Both the position numbers and the translations under genes were made by a program. From NCBI GenBank assembly GCA_910584585.1, contig CAJUBP010000001.1, positions 193,275 through 257,274 of the forward strand: 64,000 bases of DNA. The letters are read 5' to 3'. The notes under the pieces were generated by a model that saw only the letters and a list, made by a program, of their open reading frames with translations, did no database searches and had not been told where the DNA came from. This DNA is from an uncultured Lachnospiraceae bacterium. GTDB taxonomy: Bacteria > Bacillota > Clostridia > Lachnospirales > Lachnospiraceae. Below are positions 25,278 through 34,463 of this stretch, piece by piece. How positions within the stretch are numbered: the stretch's first letter is position 1; every line of letters starts with the position of its first letter.

Positions 25278-26219
25278 TTATTCCCAGATTATTGACAACT
25301 GTTCTTCTTTGCATGTGTTCATTTTTCTATCCGTGATTTTATCGTTTTCAGTGATTTTCCCGCATAAAATCGGGGAATTCACATCATAAAGCCTGCAATT
25401 TCCAGAAACGCTCTTGGGGCTGTAATTCGCGTAACAGTAGAGGCATCCGTTTTGGCATGTATTGTAGGTGCCCACTTCCACACTCTCCATACAGCCGCAT
25501 TCCGGCCTCTGGTTCCTGTCCTTCCTCCCATGGATTTTGCACCCGGTGAGCTGTTCTATCAATTCTCTGTCAATACAGCAATTGCGCCCAATGCCGCAGG
25601 CGGACAAGTCTATATTTTCTGCGCAGGCCGCAATTTTCATTCCATTCTTTCCAGCTATAGAAGCAATCTCTGCGCCAAATTCCAGGAGAGCCTGTTCTGG
25701 CAGAAAAAAGGGATCCAGAGATTGCATATTTTTCTGGTTTTTTGCGTACAGATCCACAAAGCTAACCACACATTTTGATGTGAAGCCCTTAAGTGCCCCG
25801 GCAATCTGCGCAAAGGCTTTTAAATGATATTCGGGCGTATACCGCTGGGTAAAAATAATCGGATCGTATCTCCATATGACCCTTTCTCTGCCGATTGCGC
25901 AGGATAATTTCTGAAAGATCGGAATCACGCATTTTTTCTTATGAGGGACATTAGGCTCAATGTCCCGGCCGAATCCGGTGAGGGTAAATTGAAAGTAATA
26001 CTGGTAGGCGCTTAGTTCCTCTAATCTGGAAAGCATGGGCTCCGGATTTTTGGTCCAGAATACGATACAGTCCACAACCTCAGGCGTCAGCAGAATTCTG
26101 CTGACTTGGTGATGGTTCATTGGGTTGCGGACATAGAGATATCCCTCTTTTATGCGGTTCAAAAACCATTCGGAGTAATAATTGGGGATATCAGTCCGGC
26201 GGCTGGCGCTTAAAATCAT
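25278..26219 (-). CDS. DUF1848 family protein
   Basis: 313-residue protein of the DUF1848 family, distantly like radical SAM enzymes; function not established. It begins with the family hallmark ILSASRRTDIP, has FWTKNPEPM and ends with the Cys cluster ECGCMESVEVGTYNTCQNGC followed by LYCYANY, where CxxxCxxC-like spacing suggests an iron-sulphur site. Start ATG 26219 is preceded by GAAAGGAAG. It is upstream of the lipoprotein on the same strand, but the tandem repeat separates them. Confidence 0.88.
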   Translation of the reverse strand: MILSASRRTDIPNYYSEWFLNRIKEGYLYVRNPMNHHQVSRILLTPEVVDCIVFWTKNPEPMLSRLEELSAYQYYFQFTLTGFGRDIEPNVPHKKKCVIPIFQKLSCAIGRERVIWRYDPIIFTQRYTPEYHLKAFAQIAGALKGFTSKCVVSFVDLYAKNQKNMQSLDPFFLPEQALLEFGAEIASIAGKNGMKIAACAENIDLSACGIGRNCCIDRELIEQLTGCKIHGRKDRNQRPECGCMESVEVGTYNTCQNGCLYCYANYSPKSVSGNCRLYDVNSPILCGKITENDKITDRKMNTCKEEQLSIIWE

Positions 26220-26280
26220 TGCTACACTTCCTTTCTTCTTTTAAATTGTAGCATGACACCATTTTTCTTTCAATAAATTT

Positions 26281-26415
26281 CGCCAGATCGCGCTTGAGCT
26301 ATTTCATTGACAGTGAATTTTGCCAGATCGCGCCTGAGCTATTTCATTGACAGTGAATTTTGCCAGATCGCGCTTGGGCTATTTCATTGACAGTGAATTT
26401 TCCCTATTGTATACT
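26281..26415 (+). repeat. Three 40-bp tandem repeats ending in a promoter
   Basis: Units begin at 26281, 26321 and 26361 (YGCCAGATCGCGCTTGAGCT, then ATTTCATTGACAGTGAATTT), nearly identical. Each carries a TTGACA. Only the last (26387-26392) has a matching -10 box, TATACT at 26410-26415, with a 17-bp spacer. This drives the AAA-ATPase gene; the upstream copies may bind a regulator or RNA polymerase without initiation. Confidence 0.8.
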
Positions 26416-26459
26416 TATGCTGACTGAACAAATGGGAAACAGCGGAAAGGAATTCGATT

Positions 26460-28310
26460 ATGGCAAAAACAATAGGTATCGGACATCAGGATTTTGAAAA
26501 AATACGGATGAATCATAATTTCTATATCGATAAATCCCCGTTCATTAAGCAATGGTGGGAGTCTGGAGACGAAGTGACTCTGATTACCCGTCCCCGCCGT
26601 TTTGGGAAAACCCTGAATTTAAGTATGCTGGAACAGTTCTTTTCCATTCAATATTCCGGCCGGAGAGAACTGTTTCAAGGATTATCTATTTGGGAAGATG
26701 AAAAATACCGAAGCCTTCAGGGAAGTTATCCCGTCCTAAGTCTTTCTTTTGCAAACGTAAAAGAAACAACCTTTTACAAAACACAATTATCCATCAACCA
26801 GATATTAGAAGATTTATACAACAAAAATGCCTTTCTGCTGCAGGGCGATTTACTGACAGAGAATGAAAAAAATTTTTTCCGAAGTGTTACCAGCCGAATG
26901 GAAACATCCACTGCAGTATGGGCTCTTCACAAAATGTCCGATTTCCTTTTTCGCTATTATGGAAAAAAAGTCATTCTCTTTCTGGATGAATACGACACTC
27001 CTATGCAGGAAGCCTATGTGGGCGGTTATTGGAAAGAATTAACAGACTTCCTCAGAAGTATGTTCCATTCAGCTTTTAAAACAAATCCCTATCTGGAACG
27101 GGGAATGATGACTGGAATCACCAGAATCAGCAAGGAATCTATTTTTTCAGATTTAAATAATCTGGAAGTGGTAACCACAACTTCAGAAAAATATGAGGAT
27201 GCTTTTGGTTTTACGGAAACTGAAGTCTTTGCCGCATTGGATGAATACGGACTATCCGCGCAAAAACAGAATGTAAAAAACTGGTATGACGGTTTTACTT
27301 TCGGAACACATACAGACATCTACAACCCCTGGTCTGTCATCAACTACCTCTCCAAAAAGAAACTGGCCCCTTACTGGGCCAATACCAGTTCGAACCAACT
27401 CATTGAAAAACTGATTCGGGAGGGGAGCAGAGATAAAAAACAGGCTTTTGAATTCTTAATCAGCGGAGAATCTATTTGCGTGGAAATTGAGGAACAAATT
27501 GTATATGAACAGTTATCCGCCAAAAAAGACGCTGTCTTTAGCCTGCTGCTTGCCAGCGGATATCTGAAAGTCCTCAAAACAGAATTTGCCGAACCATCCG
27601 GCCGCCTCTTTTACCATTTGACTTTGACAAACAAGGAAGTGAAAATCATGTTCGAATCCATGTTCCGTAACTGGTTCTCTTCCAACGACAATTATAATGA
27701 TTTTATCAAAGCATTGCTAACGGGTAATTTAACGGCTATGAATCTCTATATGAATAAAGTGAGTTCAGAAATGTTCAGCTGCTTCGATACCGGCCGCCGC
27801 CCTTCTGTCTCTGAGCCGGAACGCTTTTACCATGGATTCCTTCTGGGATTGATTGCGGAATTATCTGACCGCTACCATATCACATCCAACCGGGAAAGCG
27901 GCTTTGGAAGATATGATGTAATGCTGGAACCGCTTTTGAAAGAAGATCCCGCCATGATTTTGGAATTTAAGGTGCAGGATACAAAATGCGAAAAAGAACT
28001 GGAGGATACCGTTGCAGCGGCTTTAGAGCAAATTGAACGGAAAAATTATGCTGCTGCGCTTACGGCCAAAGGAATCCCGGCAGAACATATCCGCAGATAC
28101 GGATTTGCTTTCCGCGGCAAAACAGTTTTGATTGGAGATGGTTCTAATTCAGGAGAAAACTACCTGCAAAATGAATCCTCCGTCCGTACATTTATTGAAA
28201 CATGCAGGGAATTTGGCGCCTCTCAATCCGATACGCTAAAAAAACTGGCTGTAAAATTCCATTTATCCCCCTCAGCCGCAAAGGACAAATTAGAGAAATA
28301 CTGGCTGTAG
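26460..28310 (+). CDS. AAA-ATPase-like protein with C-terminal PD-(D/E)XK nuclease domain
   Basis: 616-residue member of the family abundant in Lachnospiraceae and Bacteroidetes (AAA_ATPase_like plus DUF1703-type nuclease). The N-terminal half has IGHQDFEKIR, a Walker A-like TRPRRFGKTLNL (about 45) and the Walker B-like FLDEYDTPM. The nuclease domain near residues 480-540 has FGRYDVML and MILEFKV, the D-x-ExK catalytic set. The last 45 residues form a short helix-turn-helix-like tail. The function is not established; defence or regulation are both suggested for relatives. Start ATG 26460, with AAAGGAA upstream. Confidence 0.9.
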   Translation: MAKTIGIGHQDFEKIRMNHNFYIDKSPFIKQWWESGDEVTLITRPRRFGKTLNLSMLEQFFSIQYSGRRELFQGLSIWEDEKYRSLQGSYPVLSLSFANVKETTFYKTQLSINQILEDLYNKNAFLLQGDLLTENEKNFFRSVTSRMETSTAVWALHKMSDFLFRYYGKKVILFLDEYDTPMQEAYVGGYWKELTDFLRSMFHSAFKTNPYLERGMMTGITRISKESIFSDLNNLEVVTTTSEKYEDAFGFTETEVFAALDEYGLSAQKQNVKNWYDGFTFGTHTDIYNPWSVINYLSKKKLAPYWANTSSNQLIEKLIREGSRDKKQAFEFLISGESICVEIEEQIVYEQLSAKKDAVFSLLLASGYLKVLKTEFAEPSGRLFYHLTLTNKEVKIMFESMFRNWFSSNDNYNDFIKALLTGNLTAMNLYMNKVSSEMFSCFDTGRRPSVSEPERFYHGFLLGLIAELSDRYHITSNRESGFGRYDVMLEPLLKEDPAMILEFKVQDTKCEKELEDTVAAALEQIERKNYAAALTAKGIPAEHIRRYGFAFRGKTVLIGDGSNSGENYLQNESSVRTFIETCREFGASQSDTLKKLAVKFHLSPSAAKDKLEKYWL

Positions 28311-28332
28311 AACAATCCTGCAGCCAGTATTT
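28296..28332. terminator. Bidirectional terminator between convergent genes
   Basis: Perfect 12-bp arms AAATACTGGCTG (28296-28307) and CAGCCAGTATTT (28321-28332), 13-nt loop, between the AAA-ATPase gene and the Schlafen-type pseudogene. The left arm covers the AAA-ATPase gene's last codons. Confidence 0.8.
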
Positions 28333-28335
28333 CGT

Positions 28336-29548
28336 TTAAGATTCCAAGGGCCCGCTGTAATACTTCTGATTTTTGCTTTTGGGCTTCTCCGGCATTGTCA
28401 TCTTCAGCTGCCCTGTTTCCAGCAATGGATTCACGTAATGAGACATCATATAGTAGATTGTTTTAATGCCCAGATACCGGGCAATTTCATTCCTGCTTCT
28501 GGGCGTCCGGCAGAATTCAATGATGCCCAATATTTCTCCCTCTGACAGAATCGCCGTATCTATATTCAGCGGTTCCGGCTGCTCTTCCCGGTTATAAAAA
28601 GTAACCGCAAATTCATTTCTGGAATCTGAAAACACCGCCTCCCGCATTCCTGCCATCCGAAGTTCCCGCTGAATCGTGGGAATGCCGGAATAGCGGTTCT
28701 CTGTAATTCCGAGAGTTTCCATTGCCCGGGCCAGAACCGGATTGCGGGTATCCGGCTGAACTTTTCCCAATTTGTCCAACGTCAGACGGCCATACAGGCC
28801 GCCGGGATTGCGGATTTCCAATCTGTCCTTATACATAATCACTTCAATGGGCATGGCCTCTGTATGGATACTGTAATCGCGGTGAACCAGAGAATTCAGC
28901 ACTGCCTCCCTGACCGCCACCAGAGGATATTCCGTCTTATCTGCCCGCTTCCCAGTTTCCTTATCAATCACGGTCCGCACCCGCATATTTTTCTTCAAAA
29001 ACTTCATGGTATTTTCCAGCAAATCCAGAAGGGTTCCCTCGATCCGTCTATTATCAATAAATCTGGAACCGTCCTCTGCGGCTTCTCCCTTCTCATATCC
29101 CGGAACTACCATAGCGTTTATTGTATACTGGGGATAAAACATCTGCGGGTAAACAGAAAACAGCAGTGTGCAGGCCAGGGTAGGCTTTTCATCAATTACC
29201 ATATTTAAAAACCGCTCAATATCCTTCTGAGGGAGACTTCCAAGCCTGGGATTATTTTCTTTTATCAGATCCACATATTCACCCATTCTATTGATATCAA
29301 TGGCGGAGAGGTCAGCTCTTTCATTGATTCTCACATCGTCCTGATATTTTTTCCGATATGCCTCGTAGCTGTATATTTCATAATCGCTCATGGGTTCGTC
29401 AGAATCTCCGGCCCAGATATAGGAACCCTTCTGTGTCATATAACTTTTTGGGGCATCCCTGATGGGCCGCTTTTAATTCTATGGTCTGAGATTCTGCTTT
29501 CATTGTCCGGACTTTCCCAATTAATTCTGCTAAATCTGTCTCTATCAT
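28336..29548 (-). pseudogene. Schlafen (AlbA_2)-type ATP-binding regulator, internal deletion and frameshift
   Basis: A good ribosome binding site, CAAGGAGGACGC, precedes ATG 29548. That frame gives the AlbA_2 start MIETDLAELIGKV, IELKAAHQGCPKKLYDT and then leaves the family. The rest continues from 29439 in another frame at KGSYIWAGDSDEPM, with the conserved EYPLVAVREAVLNSLVHRDY ATP-binding-like region and a C-terminal winged helix. Compared with intact relatives of about 480 residues, roughly 75-90 residues of the AlbA_2 domain are missing at the junction. A protein starting at 29439 (367 residues) could still be made if another start works, but no ribosome binding site is seen there. Confidence 0.8.
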
Positions 29549-29605
29549 TTTGCGTCCTCCTTGTTGGAACTATATGCTTCTTTCTTTATTTTATCCGAAA
29601 AACAA

Positions 29606-29750
29606 AAAATAAGCAAACAGATTGTTTGCTTATTTTAAAAATTTGGCTTATTTCTTTGCTTAAATATCTATTATTGGCTTATTTCTTTGCTTTTCCACTT
29701 ACTACTTTGCTTATTTTTTGCTTTTTCATTTACTTGTTTGCTTAATTTCT
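29606..29750. repeat. AAGCAAA/TTTGCTT repeats upstream of the Schlafen-type pseudogene
   Basis: A perfect palindrome AAATAAGCAAACA-gat-TGTTTGCTTATTT (29607-29635) is followed by two copies of TTGGCTTATTTCTTTGCTT (29643-29661 and 29674-29692, 31 bp apart) and further degenerate TTTGCTTATTT units to about 29750. The regular units upstream of a DNA-binding regulator suggest operator sites. Confidence 0.6.
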
Positions 29751-29756
29751 TGTTCG

Positions 29757-29803
29757 GCGTGAAGCGGGGCGGCAGATTGCGGGAATGAATTTTAAGACTA
29801 GCT
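29757..29803. repeat. Dispersed repeat copy (GTGAAGCGGGGCGGCAGATT type)
   Basis: GGCGTGAAGCGGGGCGGCAG, ATTGCGGGAATGAATTTTAA and GACTAGCTCT: the same family as 44503-44549 and 46202-46242, here in the opposite orientation. Confidence 0.7.
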
Positions 29804-32623
29804 CTCCTTCTCCCACCGGACCCGGCTGCCTTTCTCCGTCTTCTTCACCGCCAGCTTCCGGTCTATCTGCTCTTTTAATTCTGCCACATGAGAAATAATC
29901 CCCACCAGCCTGGTATCTCCGGCCAGTTCATTGAGGATTCCAATAGCCCGATCCCTGGCTTCTTCGTCCAGAGAACCAAACCCCTCGTCAATAAACATGG
30001 TGTCCAAATGCACCCGGCCCGCCGTATTCTGTATCACATCCGCCATGCCCAGCGCCATGGAAAGAGCCGCCAGAAAAGATTCGCCGCCGGAGAGGGTTTT
30101 TACATCCCGCACCTGATCGGTTACCAGGTCATACACATCCAGATCCAGTCCGGCCTCCCCCTGTCTGCCCAGCTGTTCCACTTCCCGGCAGCGGAGCATA
30201 AACTGATTCCCGTTGATCTTTACCAGTCTCCGGTTTGCTTCTCCGATTATGGAGCGGAAATAGCGCCGCTGAACATAAGTCTGGAAATCCAGCCGGATAT
30301 GCTGGGGCAGATTCCCGTTGGCTGTTTTATCCAGGTTACTGACCAGTTCATACTGCTGTTTTAGCAATTCCCGTTCCTGATACAATTTGGCAAGCTGCTG
30401 CCTGGCCCGCTGGTTTCCTGCTTTTCCCGCCGCCAATTTCAGCTTTTCCTTCTCTAACCCTTTGGCCTCTCCCTCCAATTGACGGCTGCGTTGCAGCAAA
30501 GTTTCGGTTTCTGCCGGTTCTTTGCCCTTTAACTGCTTTGCCAGCAGCTTCTGGTTTTTCTGCTGCTCGGTCAGAACTCCCTGGCTCTCCGCAATCTCCT
30601 GACGCAGATTCTGCAAAGCTGCCTCTGCCGCAGTTTTCTTATTTTCCAGAGATGCTTTCTCCTGCTGAGCTTTCTTAAGCTGCCGCTTAAGTTCACTGAC
30701 TTCGGCATAGGGCAGTTCTTTTTCTATCAATTCCAACGCCTGGCTGGAAGTTTCGCAGGCAAGCTTCGCTTCGTACTGCTTCTTCACCAGTTCTTCCTGC
30801 CGCTGTTCTATCTGCTGTAGTTCTTCTAATAGTTTTTCCTGCTTCTTCTCCTGCTGTTTCAGCCGTTTTTCCTGTTTCCCCGCCTCTTCCAAAGCCTCCA
30901 GGGCCTGCTGCAGTTTTTCGGCGCATTCTTTTAACGCAGGTATTATCATATCTGGCTGAAAATTCTCCCCAAAGATACGGGTTCCATCCTGTTCCAGGAG
31001 AGAGCGCTCTTTTTCACAGCTTTTTTGTACCGTCTGAAAATTTTCCCGGCACTGATTCAGCTTCAAATCCGCCTGTTCCCGTTCTTTTTTCGCTTCCTCC
31101 ACCTGCTGCTCTGTCACAGCATGGGGAGAAAGCTCCGCTTTCCTGGGGTGCTCTTTGGAACCGCATACCGGACAGGGCTGTCCTTCTTCCAGACGCTGCG
31201 CAATAATTCCCACCTGCTCCTGAATAAAATTCCGGTTTTTTTCCTCGTATTCCCGGCTTTTTTCCTGAAATAGCTGTAAGGCTTTTTCTGCTTTTGCCTG
31301 CTCCTGCTTCTGTTTTTTCTCATATTTTAAAAGCCGCCCATAGGTTTCTGCCATTTCTTCCAAAACCGATTGCATGGCTGTCAGATCTTTGAAAGCTTCT
31401 TTCAGAACGGGAATTTTCGCAATGCCTTCCTCCAGCTTTCCTTTCTGTTCCAGGATTTTCTGCACTGCGCCCTGAATTTCTATCAGCTTCTCCTGCACCT
31501 GCTGCAGCGCTTGTTCCGATGTCTGCCGTTCCTTTTCGGCGCCCAGAACCGTCTCCCGGGCTTTTGCCAAAGCGTCGTATTTGGGCAGCAGATTCTTCCA
31601 GCCCGCAATCTGCTCTGACAGTTTGGGGATCTGTTCCTCTAACTGCAGGCTAAGTTCTTTCAGTTTCCTGGATTCTTCCTTTTCCTGCTGACTCTGCTGC
31701 TCCAGCAGTTTTATGCGGGCGGCGATTTCCGCTTCTGCTTTCTCTGCCTGCTGAAACAATTGATTGAGTTCTTTTGCCTGACGGATGAGAAAAGCGGTTT
31801 CTTCGGACTGTTTTCTGTTTTCGGCTTCCTTTTTTCGGATTTCTTTTTCCCGCTCTCCCATTTCTTCCAGCAGATATCCCAAAATTTCCAGAATCTGCTC
31901 CGGATTCGTTTCCAGCTTGCCGCAGACTTCCTCCCAGTCTTTTCCATAACTGCTTTCCGGCAGATATGTGACTCCCTCAATTTCATGGCTGCACAGCTTG
32001 CGGTTATCCTCCAGTTTTCCGTACAGGGATTTGCTCCATTCCCGCAGTTTCATTTGAAGTCCCGCATACACATTGGTGTCGAAAATCCTGGCAAAAATTT
32101 CCTTCCGCTCTTTGGAGGAAGCGTGGAGCAGCCTGACAAATTCCCCCTGGGCAATCATGGCAATCTGGGTAAACTGCGCAGCTCCCACTCCCAGAATTTC
32201 TACTATTTTCTCATTAATCTCCCGAATTTTTCCGGGGAATTCCCGGCCGTCTGGCATCCATAAAGTGACGGAAGCATTTTCTTTGGTCAGCGTGTAGTCC
32301 CCTTCTTTATTTCTGCGCCTGCTGGTGCGTTTGTAGTTGGGATTTCTCTGAATCTTATATTCTTTTCCGCCGTAAAGGAAGGTAAGTTCCACAAAGGTTG
32401 GAGTGTCCGGATCTGCGTACTGGCTGCGCATCATATCTCCGTCCCGCCTGCCGCCGCTGGTCTGGTCATACAGGGCATAGGTGATGGCGTCAAAAATTGT
32501 GGTTTTTCCGGCCCCGGTATCTCCGGTGATCAGGAATACGCCCTGGCTTGCGTCTGTAAAATCTATGATTTCTGTTCCGGCGTAAGAGCCGAAGGCCGAC
32601 ATAACAAGTTTGACTGGTTTCAC
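29798..32623 (-). CDS. sbcC: Exonuclease SbcCD, ATPase subunit SbcC
   Basis: 941-residue Rad50-like SMC ATPase of the SbcCD nuclease, which cuts hairpins and processes DNA ends and protein-blocked ends. Walker A GDTGAGKTT lies at about 34-42. Long coiled coils (about 190-460 and 520-770) flank the zinc hook CPVCGS near 484. The C-terminal ATPase half has LSGGESFLAALSMALG and a Walker B at MFIDEGFGSLD. The start is GTG at 32623 after GGGAGGAAAA, 21 bp from sbcD. Length is shorter than E. coli SbcC (1048) but usual for Firmicutes. Confidence 0.95.
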   Translation of the reverse strand: MKPVKLVMSAFGSYAGTEIIDFTDASQGVFLITGDTGAGKTTIFDAITYALYDQTSGGRRDGDMMRSQYADPDTPTFVELTFLYGGKEYKIQRNPNYKRTSRRRNKEGDYTLTKENASVTLWMPDGREFPGKIREINEKIVEILGVGAAQFTQIAMIAQGEFVRLLHASSKERKEIFARIFDTNVYAGLQMKLREWSKSLYGKLEDNRKLCSHEIEGVTYLPESSYGKDWEEVCGKLETNPEQILEILGYLLEEMGEREKEIRKKEAENRKQSEETAFLIRQAKELNQLFQQAEKAEAEIAARIKLLEQQSQQEKEESRKLKELSLQLEEQIPKLSEQIAGWKNLLPKYDALAKARETVLGAEKERQTSEQALQQVQEKLIEIQGAVQKILEQKGKLEEGIAKIPVLKEAFKDLTAMQSVLEEMAETYGRLLKYEKKQKQEQAKAEKALQLFQEKSREYEEKNRNFIQEQVGIIAQRLEEGQPCPVCGSKEHPRKAELSPHAVTEQQVEEAKKEREQADLKLNQCRENFQTVQKSCEKERSLLEQDGTRIFGENFQPDMIIPALKECAEKLQQALEALEEAGKQEKRLKQQEKKQEKLLEELQQIEQRQEELVKKQYEAKLACETSSQALELIEKELPYAEVSELKRQLKKAQQEKASLENKKTAAEAALQNLRQEIAESQGVLTEQQKNQKLLAKQLKGKEPAETETLLQRSRQLEGEAKGLEKEKLKLAAGKAGNQRARQQLAKLYQERELLKQQYELVSNLDKTANGNLPQHIRLDFQTYVQRRYFRSIIGEANRRLVKINGNQFMLRCREVEQLGRQGEAGLDLDVYDLVTDQVRDVKTLSGGESFLAALSMALGMADVIQNTAGRVHLDTMFIDEGFGSLDEEARDRAIGILNELAGDTRLVGIISHVAELKEQIDRKLAVKKTEKGSRVRWEKES

Positions 32624-32644
32624 GGTGTTTTCCTCCCTGGTAAA

Positions 32645-33808
32645 TTAGAAACCATATGATATATGATCTAATATTTCCGCGACAATTTTTTCTTCTTCCC
32701 CGCTCATGGGCTGGCTCTGCATCTCCTGATAAAAAGCGCGGAATGCTTCCATAGGCTGAAGCAGGATTTCTCCTTCTTCCTCCGGTTCTAAAAGGCTTCT
32801 GGTTCTGGTATTGTCCACACGCAGTTCCAGAATAGAGTCGTAAACTTCTTCCAATTGCTCTTTGGGATGGTATGGCTCTTTTTCATCAGTGAGGGTCACG
32901 CTGATAAAATCATGGCAGTTTTCTTCTGTGGCCCGGCCGATAATTTCTTTCAGCAATCCCCGTTCCCGGCGCACTTCCTGAATGGGGATCAGGGGCAGTG
33001 ACTGGATTTGGATTTCCTGCTGTTTGTCTCCCAGGGTCACCATGGTAACTGCTTTCTTATGAAATTCCTCGCTGACGGAATATTTCAGCGGCGTGCCGCA
33101 ATAACGGATATGGGGCGCTTTGACCATCTGAGGGCCGTGGATATGCCCCAAAGCCACATAATCAAAGGCTTCTACGGCAGACACATCAATGTTATCCAGT
33201 CCTCCCACGTTTATCACCGCCTGCTCTGAATCGCAGGCCTCCGGCTTCTGGCCCTGGTTGGTATAAAACTGATGGGACAAAAGCACATTCCGTTTGCCAA
33301 AGTCAATCTCTTCCCTGGAGAGAACTGCGCGTACGGCGCTTTCATAGTCTGTCACAGCGCCCTCATCAAACAAATGCCGCACATATCCCGGTTTCAAAAA
33401 GGGCAGCAGATAGAAATTCACTTCCCCGTGCTGGTCCGACAGCGCCACTTTTTTCAAATGTTCGTCCGGCCGGGCCGGAGCCTCCGCAGATACGTAGATT
33501 TGATGTTTTTCCAAAAAAGAACTGGCGTAACTGAGCCGCTGGGGATTGTCATGATTTCCAGCGATAATCAGAACAGGAATCTGCGGGGTAATCTCTGACA
33601 ATTCCTGCAAAAACCTGTCAAATATGGTATATGCTTCCCCGGAGGGCACAGAACGGTCATAGATATCCCCGCAGATCAGTATCACGTCAGGGCGGTGTTT
33701 CTCTGCCAAATCCACGATTTGAGAAAGCGCCGCCTGTTGGTTTTCTTTCAGGCTGTAATATCGGAGCTGTTTACCGATATGCAGATCTGATAAATGAAAT
33801 ATTTTCAT
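32645..33808 (-). CDS. sbcD: Exonuclease SbcCD, nuclease subunit SbcD
   Basis: 387-residue Mre11-like calcineurin-fold nuclease and partner of SbcC. Metal-ligand motifs in order: LSDLHIGK, CGDIYDRSVPS, AGNHDNPQ, LSHQFY and LGHIHGPQ. The C-terminal capping and SbcC-binding part is present. Start ATG 33808 follows GGAGGG; the frame extends eight codons further without a ribosome binding site. Confidence 0.95.
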   Translation of the reverse strand: MKIFHLSDLHIGKQLRYYSLKENQQAALSQIVDLAEKHRPDVILICGDIYDRSVPSGEAYTIFDRFLQELSEITPQIPVLIIAGNHDNPQRLSYASSFLEKHQIYVSAEAPARPDEHLKKVALSDQHGEVNFYLLPFLKPGYVRHLFDEGAVTDYESAVRAVLSREEIDFGKRNVLLSHQFYTNQGQKPEACDSEQAVINVGGLDNIDVSAVEAFDYVALGHIHGPQMVKAPHIRYCGTPLKYSVSEEFHKKAVTMVTLGDKQQEIQIQSLPLIPIQEVRRERGLLKEIIGRATEENCHDFISVTLTDEKEPYHPKEQLEEVYDSILELRVDNTRTRSLLEPEEEGEILLQPMEAFRAFYQEMQSQPMSGEEEKIVAEILDHISYGF

Positions 33809-33862
33809 AAGCCCTCCATTCTGCCGCTGCATTTCAAAAACTCTAACGGAATTGCGCGCGTG

Positions 33863-34360
33863 TCAAAACGTATCATTTAAAGTTTCCATAATCCGGGTCA
33901 TCCGTTCATCTGCCGCATGGTATACCCGCTGCAGGGGCCAGGGCAGACCCAGAATATATTCCCGGTCGCCCTCTGCCAGAACTTCCAGTTCATGCAGAAA
34001 CAATGCCTCATCCTGGTACCGTTTCTTTCCGAACTCGCAGGGATAATAGTTTTTCATGGGAAGTTCTTTCCGCTCCACTACCCGCCGGTAATGGACTTTG
34101 CCGTATTTCCCGTATTCTCTCACATAGGATATCTTTTCTATGACAGGTTCCGCCGGCGGTTCCTCCAGCAAAATAATTCCCCGGGCCAGATAATGCTGCC
34201 ATACCACCGCCCCGGCCCGTTCTCTGGAAACGGGAAAATCCAGCTCTTTTATCATCTGATCCACCGTGTAACCCAAATCCGCAAAATGCCGGAGGGCTCC
34301 CCCATAGGCCGCGTCCCCCGCAAAATCAGATAATGCCTGCTTGAAATAGTTGTGTTCCAA
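33863..34360 (-). CDS. Conserved hypothetical protein upstream of sbcD
   Basis: 165-residue soluble protein I do not recognise. It starts MEHNYFKQALSDFAGDAAYG, with ALRHFADLGYTVDQMIKELD resembling a winged-helix or helix-turn-helix segment, then a charged C-terminal half with ADERMTRIMETL. AAGGAG precedes ATG 34360. It is 54 bp upstream of sbcD on the same strand and may be co-transcribed with sbcDC, so a link to DNA repair is possible but only positional. Confidence 0.75.
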   Translation of the reverse strand: MEHNYFKQALSDFAGDAAYGGALRHFADLGYTVDQMIKELDFPVSRERAGAVVWQHYLARGIILLEEPPAEPVIEKISYVREYGKYGKVHYRRVVERKELPMKNYYPCEFGKKRYQDEALFLHELEVLAEGDREYILGLPWPLQRVYHAADERMTRIMETLNDTF

Positions 34361-34463
34361 AACGGTTCTCCTTTTTGTACAGCAGATTTTTTATCTGTCC
34401 TTAAACTACACTTTTGTGTATGTGGCTATTTTTATCGTATTTCCAAAATACTGTTTCATATTT

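Noticed and set aside
26281..26400. CRISPR array
   Set aside because: The 40-bp units are directly adjacent with no unique spacers, and no cas genes are near; the same applies to the 35-bp and 42-bp repeats.
29503..29745. 80-codon hydrophobic plus-strand frame
   Set aside because: It runs across the start of the Schlafen-type gene and through the AT-rich TTTGCTTATTT repeats; its hydrophobicity comes from the repeats and it has no ribosome binding site.
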